Shown here piece by piece: positions 6,112 through 9,729 of a stretch of 9,729 nt of DNA (the first letter of the stretch is position 1; each line of letters opens with the position of its first letter). Source of the stretch: Pseudomonadota bacterium (lineage in GTDB: Bacteria; Desulfobacterota; Desulfobaccia; Desulfobaccales; 0-14-0-80-60-11); contig JAHIKF010000217.1 in NCBI GenBank assembly GCA_018897875.1, positions 1-9,729 on the forward strand, written 5' to 3'. The notes under the pieces are model-generated. The model ran no database searches. It was not told the origin of the DNA and saw nothing but the letters and a program-made list of their open reading frames with translations. The position numbers were made by a program, and so were the translations under genes.

Positions 6112-6132
6112 GGGCGACCCGGCGGGTCGCCC
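6112..6132. repeat. Palindromic repeat between rplU and rpmA
   Basis: GGGCGACCCG (6112-6121) and CGGGTCGCCC (6123-6132) are perfect 10-bp arms around a single base, followed by CTAC. This is the same style of element as the one at 1260-1287, with GTAGGGGCG-like ends and a different core. It lies within a translation operon and would form a strong hairpin in the rplU-rpmA mRNA, starting eight bases after the rplU stop. Confidence 0.85.
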
Positions 6133-6140
6133 CTACCATA

Positions 6141-6452
6141 TTATACAATGATTTCATTGATTTGCAAGGCGGTGAATAGCTGCCGGTGGCCTTGCTTGCG
6201 ACGATAATTTTTCCGGCGTTTCTTTTTGAAGATCAGGACCTTCTTGCCTTTGCCCTGGCGCACGATTTCGGTGCGCACGGTGGCGTTGGGAACCAGGGGT
6301 TGGCCGACCTGAACGGCGTCGCCGTCAGTCACCAGCAAGACCTGGTCCAGGATCACTTCGTCGCCGCGCTCGCCCGGAAGGCGCTCCACCCGGAGCACGT
6401 CCCCGGGGGAGATGCGGTATTGTTTCCCGCCGGTTTTAATAATGGCGTACAC
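6141..6452 (-). CDS. rplU: 50S ribosomal protein bL21
   Basis: This 103-residue 23S rRNA-binding protein of the 50S subunit has the same length as E. coli bL21. It starts MYAIIKTGGKQYRIS and carries the KKRRKNYRRKQGHRQ signature near 77-91 before a short beta end, INEIIV. I place the start at GTG (6452) because GGAGG lies five bases upstream and the protein then begins exactly as the family does. A TTG at 6485 would add eleven unneeded residues. It is the first gene of the operon continuing into rpmA, obgE and proB, and has a sigma-70-like promoter about 40 bases upstream. Confidence 0.97.
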   Translation of the reverse strand: MYAIIKTGGKQYRISPGDVLRVERLPGERGDEVILDQVLLVTDGDAVQVGQPLVPNATVRTEIVRQGKGKKVLIFKKKRRKNYRRKQGHRQLFTALQINEIIV

Positions 6453-6457
6453 TTTGG

Positions 6458-6462
6458 CCTCC
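6458..6462 (-). promoter_or_regulatory. Ribosome-binding site fixing the rplU start
   Basis: GGAGG on the minus strand lies five bases before the GTG at 6452. It decides the start in favour of this GTG over the upstream TTG at 6485. Confidence 0.85.
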
Positions 6463-6488
6463 AAAAAAATACGAACTTTAGACAATCA

Positions 6489-6516
6489 AGTTTATCGGAT
6501 TTTCTGACCTTGTCAA
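6489..6516 (-). promoter_or_regulatory. Sigma-70-like promoter of the rplU operon
   Basis: On the minus strand a perfect TTGACA (6516-6511) is followed by a 16-bp spacer and TAAACT (6494-6489), which matches the -10 consensus at four of six positions. The predicted transcript would start near 6482, giving a leader of about 30 bases that contains the rplU ribosome-binding site. I see no L21-type leader structure in it. Confidence 0.6.
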
Positions 6517-6606
6517 CCTAATTGCGGGGTTAAATCACAGAAAAGACCGGTTTTAACGGGGTTTGGCAAAGCGGGCATTTTATCCGGCTACTCTGACAAC
6601 CTGCGA

Positions 6607-6635
6607 TTGACTCGACTCCTCGCTCGCATTATTAT
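6607..6635 (+). promoter_or_regulatory. Sigma-70-like promoter of the GH57 gene
   Basis: TTGACT (6607-6612), a 17-bp spacer and TATTAT (6630-6635) each match consensus at five of six positions. The predicted transcription start near 6642 leaves a leader of about 95 bases to the start at 6737. It is divergent from the rplU promoter, with about 90 bases between the two -35 boxes. Confidence 0.55.
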
Positions 6636-6736
6636 GACCTAAATTCAATTTTTTGCCATCGTGAACTTTCTGTCCGCCCCCGGGCAGAGACAACGAGGCT
6701 ATGGCGGGGGGGCGGCCTCTCGGTCACGGAGCAGAT

Positions 6737-9250
6737 ATGGACGGGTTACCGGCAAAAATCTCGCCCCAGGGATATGTGGTCATCCACGGCCATTTTTATC
6801 AACCTCCCCGGGAAAATCCCTGGATCGAACAGATCGAAGTGGAGCCCAGCGCCACCCCCTTTCACGACTGGAATGCCCGCATCACCACCGAGTGCTATCG
6901 CCCCAACAGCGTGGCCCGCGTCTACGACGGCCAGGGCCGGATCCTGGATATCGTCAACAATTATCAGCATCTCAGCTTCAATTTTGGGCCCACCCTCATC
7001 GGCTGGCTAAAAGCGCAGGCGCCGGACACCTATGCCAGGATCCTGGAGGCCGACGCCCAGAGTCTGGCGGCCCTGGGCCACGGCAACGCCCTGGCCCAGG
7101 CTTACAATCATGCCATCCTGCCCCTGGCCAACTCCCGGGACCGGGAAACCCAGGTCATCTGGGGCCTCAAGGACTTCGAGCACCGGTTCCGGCGCTCGGC
7201 CGCGGCCATGTGGCTGCCGGAGACCGCGGCAAATTATCCCACCCTGGCCACCCTGCTGGACCACGGCATGAAGTTCGTCCTCCTGTCGCCTTACCAGGCC
7301 AAACGGGTGCGCCCCCTGGCCGGGGGGGAGTGGACCCCGGCGTCCAGCGGTCTGGATACTACCCAGGCCTACCGCTGCTACTTGCCCGGGAAGGCGGAGG
7401 ACGCCCGGAAGCGGCGCTACATCGAGGTCTTTTTCTATAACGGCGAGGTGGCCGCGGATATCAGTTTTGGTGACCTGCTCACCGACAGCTATCGGCTGGC
7501 GGCCCGGCTGGTGGACGGTTTTTCCCCGGCCGGCCTGCGTCCCCAACTGCTGAATGTAGCCACCGATGGCGAGAATTACGGGCACCATAAGAAATTCGGC
7601 GAACTGGCCCTGGCCCATGCCCTCACCCAGGTGCTGCCCCCCAAGGGGTTCCAGCTCACCAATTACGCTGCGTTTCTGGCCCTGGCGCCGCCAAAAATGG
7701 AGGTGGAACTCGCCCTGGGACTCGAGGGTGAAGGCAGCTCCTGGAGCTGCGCCCACGGGGTGGGGCGCTGGAAGGAGAACTGCGGCTGTGAAACCGGCGG
7801 CCAGCCTGGCTGGAATCAGCGTTGGCGGACCCCGTTACGGGAATCCTTCGATTTTTTGAATGAGAAACTGGCGGCCATTTTCGAGACCGAGGGCCAGAAG
7901 TACTTCCAGGACCCCTGGCAGGCCCGCAACGCCTACGTGGACGTCATCCTGGACCGCAGCGGCGGGCTGGATGACTTCTTCGCCGTCCAGGGGGCGCCCA
8001 ACCTGAACCAGGACGGCCGGGTGGAGGCCCTGAAGCTCCTGGAGATGCAGCGCCACTCCCTGCTCATGTACACCAGCTGCGGCTGGTTCTTTGCGGATAT
8101 CTCGGGGCTGGAATCCTTGCAAGTGATCAAGTATGCCGCCCGGGCCCTGCAGTTGGGCCAGCAGTTCACCACCGAGCCCCTGGAGGCGCCGTTCCTGAAA
8201 ATCCTGGAGCGGGCGGTGAGCAATATTCCCAAGGAGGGCAACGGCCTCACCATTTATCAGAAACGGATCAAGCCCGCGGTGGTGGATTACCCCAAGGTGG
8301 CCAACCAGTGGGTGATTTCCTGGCTCAAGGACCGGGAGCGCCAGTGCCCCCACCATATTTACCACTACCGAGCCGAGCCCATGGACCTGGAGGAAAAGAC
8401 CCAGGGCTCGTTGCAGTTCGCCGCCGGTCGGTTGCACCTGACGTCGGGCATCACCCGGGAAAGCCGGACCCTGGCGTTTTTCACTGTGTTCCTGGGAAGC
8501 TATCTCTATCGCACCCAGGGGCAGGCTAATCCCTCGCCCCAGGAGTTTCTCACCTTGCGGGAGGAGTTCTTCCGGGTCCTGGAGGAGGCCCCGGAGGATT
8601 TGATCCCCCTCATGGTGCGGCGCCTGGGGGAGACCTACTACAGTATCCATGATATTTTTCAGGAAGAGAAACTCCAGGTCTTCCAGGACTTGTTGCGGCC
8701 CAACCGGGAAGAGGCGATGGAGGCGATTGCCCATAATTTTGAGCAAACCCGGCCCTTGCTCAAGGCCATGGCGGTTGAGGGCCTGCCCTTGCCGCGCCTT
8801 CACCGGACCCTGGGAGAGATCACCCTGAAGGGGCGTCTGGTGGAACTCCTGCGCCGGATGGAGCCGGAGCCGACTTCTCTGTCCGCTTCCGAGGAGATTA
8901 TGGAGGTGATCGCCGATGCCCAACTCATGGGGTTGAAGCTGGAGACCCATGAGGGGGCCGAGATTCTGGGGCGCATCCTGGACCGGCACCTTCAGGACCT
9001 GAGCCAGGCCTTCCAGGCGGAAACCGTGAACCGCCTCAATGACTTTTTGAGTTTCGTGAGCCGGATGCCCCTCACCCTGGAACTCACCGCGGCCCAGAAT
9101 TTTCTCTTTGCCCTGATGCGAGACCGTTTCCCGGCGGTGGCAGCCCGGGCGGGCCAGGATCCGAAAGCCTTGAACCTGGCCAAGCAACTGGTGGCCCTGA
9201 TGGAGACCGTTCATTTCAGCCCGGTGCGGTATATGAAACTGCTGGCTTGA
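6737..9250 (+). CDS. Glycoside hydrolase family 57 protein with DUF3536 region
   Basis: This is a cytosolic protein of 837 residues with no signal peptide, predicted to hydrolyse or rearrange alpha-glucans such as glycogen. The exact reaction is unknown. GH57 motifs are in order: HGHFYQPP (17-24), YNHAILPL (123-130), WLPET (159-163, with Glu162 the likely nucleophile) and ATDGENYGHH (275-284, with Asp277 the likely acid/base). A Cys/Trp-rich segment (about 336-364, CGCETGGQPGWNQRW) opens the long DUF3536 half, which is helical and has no recognisable active site. The ATG at 6737 has GGAG five bases upstream. An in-frame ATG at 6701 would add twelve residues but its GAGG is too close. Related GH57 enzymes act on glycogen in many anaerobes, but no glycogen gene is adjacent here. 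Confidence 0.9.
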   Translation: MDGLPAKISPQGYVVIHGHFYQPPRENPWIEQIEVEPSATPFHDWNARITTECYRPNSVARVYDGQGRILDIVNNYQHLSFNFGPTLIGWLKAQAPDTYARILEADAQSLAALGHGNALAQAYNHAILPLANSRDRETQVIWGLKDFEHRFRRSAAAMWLPETAANYPTLATLLDHGMKFVLLSPYQAKRVRPLAGGEWTPASSGLDTTQAYRCYLPGKAEDARKRRYIEVFFYNGEVAADISFGDLLTDSYRLAARLVDGFSPAGLRPQLLNVATDGENYGHHKKFGELALAHALTQVLPPKGFQLTNYAAFLALAPPKMEVELALGLEGEGSSWSCAHGVGRWKENCGCETGGQPGWNQRWRTPLRESFDFLNEKLAAIFETEGQKYFQDPWQARNAYVDVILDRSGGLDDFFAVQGAPNLNQDGRVEALKLLEMQRHSLLMYTSCGWFFADISGLESLQVIKYAARALQLGQQFTTEPLEAPFLKILERAVSNIPKEGNGLTIYQKRIKPAVVDYPKVANQWVISWLKDRERQCPHHIYHYRAEPMDLEEKTQGSLQFAAGRLHLTSGITRESRTLAFFTVFLGSYLYRTQGQANPSPQEFLTLREEFFRVLEEAPEDLIPLMVRRLGETYYSIHDIFQEEKLQVFQDLLRPNREEAMEAIAHNFEQTRPLLKAMAVEGLPLPRLHRTLGEITLKGRLVELLRRMEPEPTSLSASEEIMEVIADAQLMGLKLETHEGAEILGRILDRHLQDLSQAFQAETVNRLNDFLSFVSRMPLTLELTAAQNFLFALMRDRFPAVAARAGQDPKALNLAKQLVALMETVHFSPVRYMKLLA

Positions 9251-9276
9251 GAACGGGAAGAGGAGGTATCGTCCCA

Positions 9277-9299
9277 GTGGCACAGGCTTCCAGCCTGTG
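9277..9299. repeat. Dispersed hairpin repeat, CACAGGCT type (third copy)
   Basis: CACAGGCT (9281-9288) and AGCCTGTG (9292-9299) form an 8-bp stem with a three-base loop, one base shorter than in the copies at 1176-1201 and 4605-4630. It has the same orientation as the 1176 copy and starts 27 bases after the GH57 stop. Confidence 0.8.
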
Positions 9300-9307
9300 G
9301 GCTTATC

Positions 9308-9332
9308 GTAGGGGCGGTTCGCGAACCGCTAC
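9308..9332. repeat. Degenerate GTAGGGGCG palindrome
   Basis: GTAGGGGCGGTTCG (9308-9321) is identical to the left arm of the element at 1260-1287. The right arm, CGAACCG then CTAC, lacks three C residues. This looks like an older or damaged member of the same family. Confidence 0.8.
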
Positions 9333-9337
9333 AACGG

Positions 9338-9370
9338 CTTTTCATGCTTTACAGGTGAGCCAAAGGCTCA
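9338..9370 (-). repeat. Inverted copy of the modular-repeat head
   Basis: On the minus strand this reads as the head of the units at 4532 and 4655: a GAGCC/GGCTC hairpin, then ACCTGTAAAGCATGAAAAG. It adjoins the damaged palindrome at 9308-9332, so the order head-hairpin-hairpin is the same as in the obgE-proB gap, but inverted. I see no conserved tail copy. The rest of the 202-base gap before gmhA holds no gene. Confidence 0.75.
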
Positions 9371-9452
9371 AGCGCAACTGCTTGGAAACGAGAATCAACC
9401 GGCGGGATTTTGTAGCTCCACTTTCCCAACCTGGGAAATGGCGGGAGGAGAC

Positions 9453-9729
9453 ATGAGTCTGGAAACCCGGTTTCGGGAGGCGTTTAACGAATCCATTGAG
9501 CTCAAGCAGCGGGTGCTTGAGGCGCAGGGGCCGCAGGTGGTTGCGGCCGCTAGGCTGCTGGCCCAGGTGTTCCAGGCTGGGGGCAAGGTGCTGATTTTCG
9601 GGAACGGCGGGTCCGCCGCCGACGCCCAGCACCTGGCGGCGGAGTTCGTCAACCGGTTCCAGGTGGAGCGGCCGCCCCTGGCCGCCCTGGCCCTGACCAC
9701 CGACACCTCGATCCTCACTGCGGTGGCCA
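9453..9729 (+). CDS. gmhA: Phosphoheptose isomerase, N-terminal part (partial)
   Basis: The first 92 codons are present before the window edge. The product converts sedoheptulose 7-phosphate to D-glycero-D-manno-heptose 7-phosphate, the first step of ADP-heptose synthesis for LPS. The N-terminal helices (1-40) lead into the SIS domain, with KVLIFGNGGSAADAQHLAAEF at 45-65. The GNGGSAAD loop binds the sugar phosphate, and Glu64 corresponds to the catalytic glutamate of E. coli GmhA. The related DnaA-binding protein DiaA shares the fold and cannot be ruled out from the N-terminus alone, but the AAEFVNRF segment favours GmhA. A strong GGAGGAG precedes the ATG. No clear promoter is visible in the upstream gap. 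Confidence 0.9.
   Translation, partial: MSLETRFREAFNESIELKQRVLEAQGPQVVAAARLLAQVFQAGGKVLIFGNGGSAADAQHLAAEFVNRFQVERPPLAALALTTDTSILTAVA

Noticed and set aside
7835..9283. 482-codon minus-strand open frame opposite the GH57 gene
   Set aside because: It is antisense to a gene with clear GH57 and DUF3536 features. Its composition is that of GC-rich third-position shadows, it has no recognisable motif and it runs into the downstream repeat.

Overview
The window reads as chromosomal DNA of a GC-rich Gram-negative bacterium. A Desulfobacterota-type (deltaproteobacterial) host is my best guess. The pointers are the rplU-rpmA-obgE-proB gene order, a DUF3536-type GH57 protein, an M48 lipoprotein protease and gmhA (which implies LPS). 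The assignment is inferred from gene content, not proven.

Layout. Positions 1-84 (-) hold the first 28 codons of a gene that runs off the left edge, probably an IS630-like transposase, preceded by an AT-rich stretch. Positions 234-1139 (+) encode an M48 zinc-metalloprotease lipoprotein with a Pro/Ala tail. It converges on a leftward cluster: DUF2007 gene (1365-1634), Sll1717-like P-loop ATPase (1684-3213), proB (3261-4397), obgE (4796-5806), rpmA (5803-6060) and rplU (6141-6452). The last four form the conserved translation and ribosome-assembly operon with proline synthesis at its end, driven by a sigma-70-like promoter upstream of rplU. A divergent promoter serves a large cytosolic GH57/DUF3536 alpha-glucan enzyme (6737-9250, +). 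The window ends inside gmhA (9453 onward, +), the first step of ADP-heptose synthesis for LPS.

Two things stand out. First, the ATPase gene is strikingly AT-rich (22-33% G+C in the lines I counted) inside GC-rich flanks, and lies directly after proB, where proA is often found. It looks like a recently acquired one-gene islet. Its architecture (Walker A/B, SPRN sensor-like motif, C-terminal four-Cys zinc ribbon) would fit a defence-type or regulatory NTPase, but nothing here proves a function. Second, nearly every intergenic gap carries members of a dispersed palindrome family: GTAGGG...CCCTAC ends around variable palindromic cores, plus CACAGGCT/AGCCTGTG hairpins. In the proB-obgE gap these are arranged as two tandem ~120-bp modules with a conserved head, a variable hairpin cargo and a conserved tail. 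The same head recurs inverted before gmhA. One palindrome sits between rplU and rpmA.

I see no tRNA, rRNA or CRISPR array. The remaining long open frames are out-of-frame or antisense shadows of the GC-rich genes.
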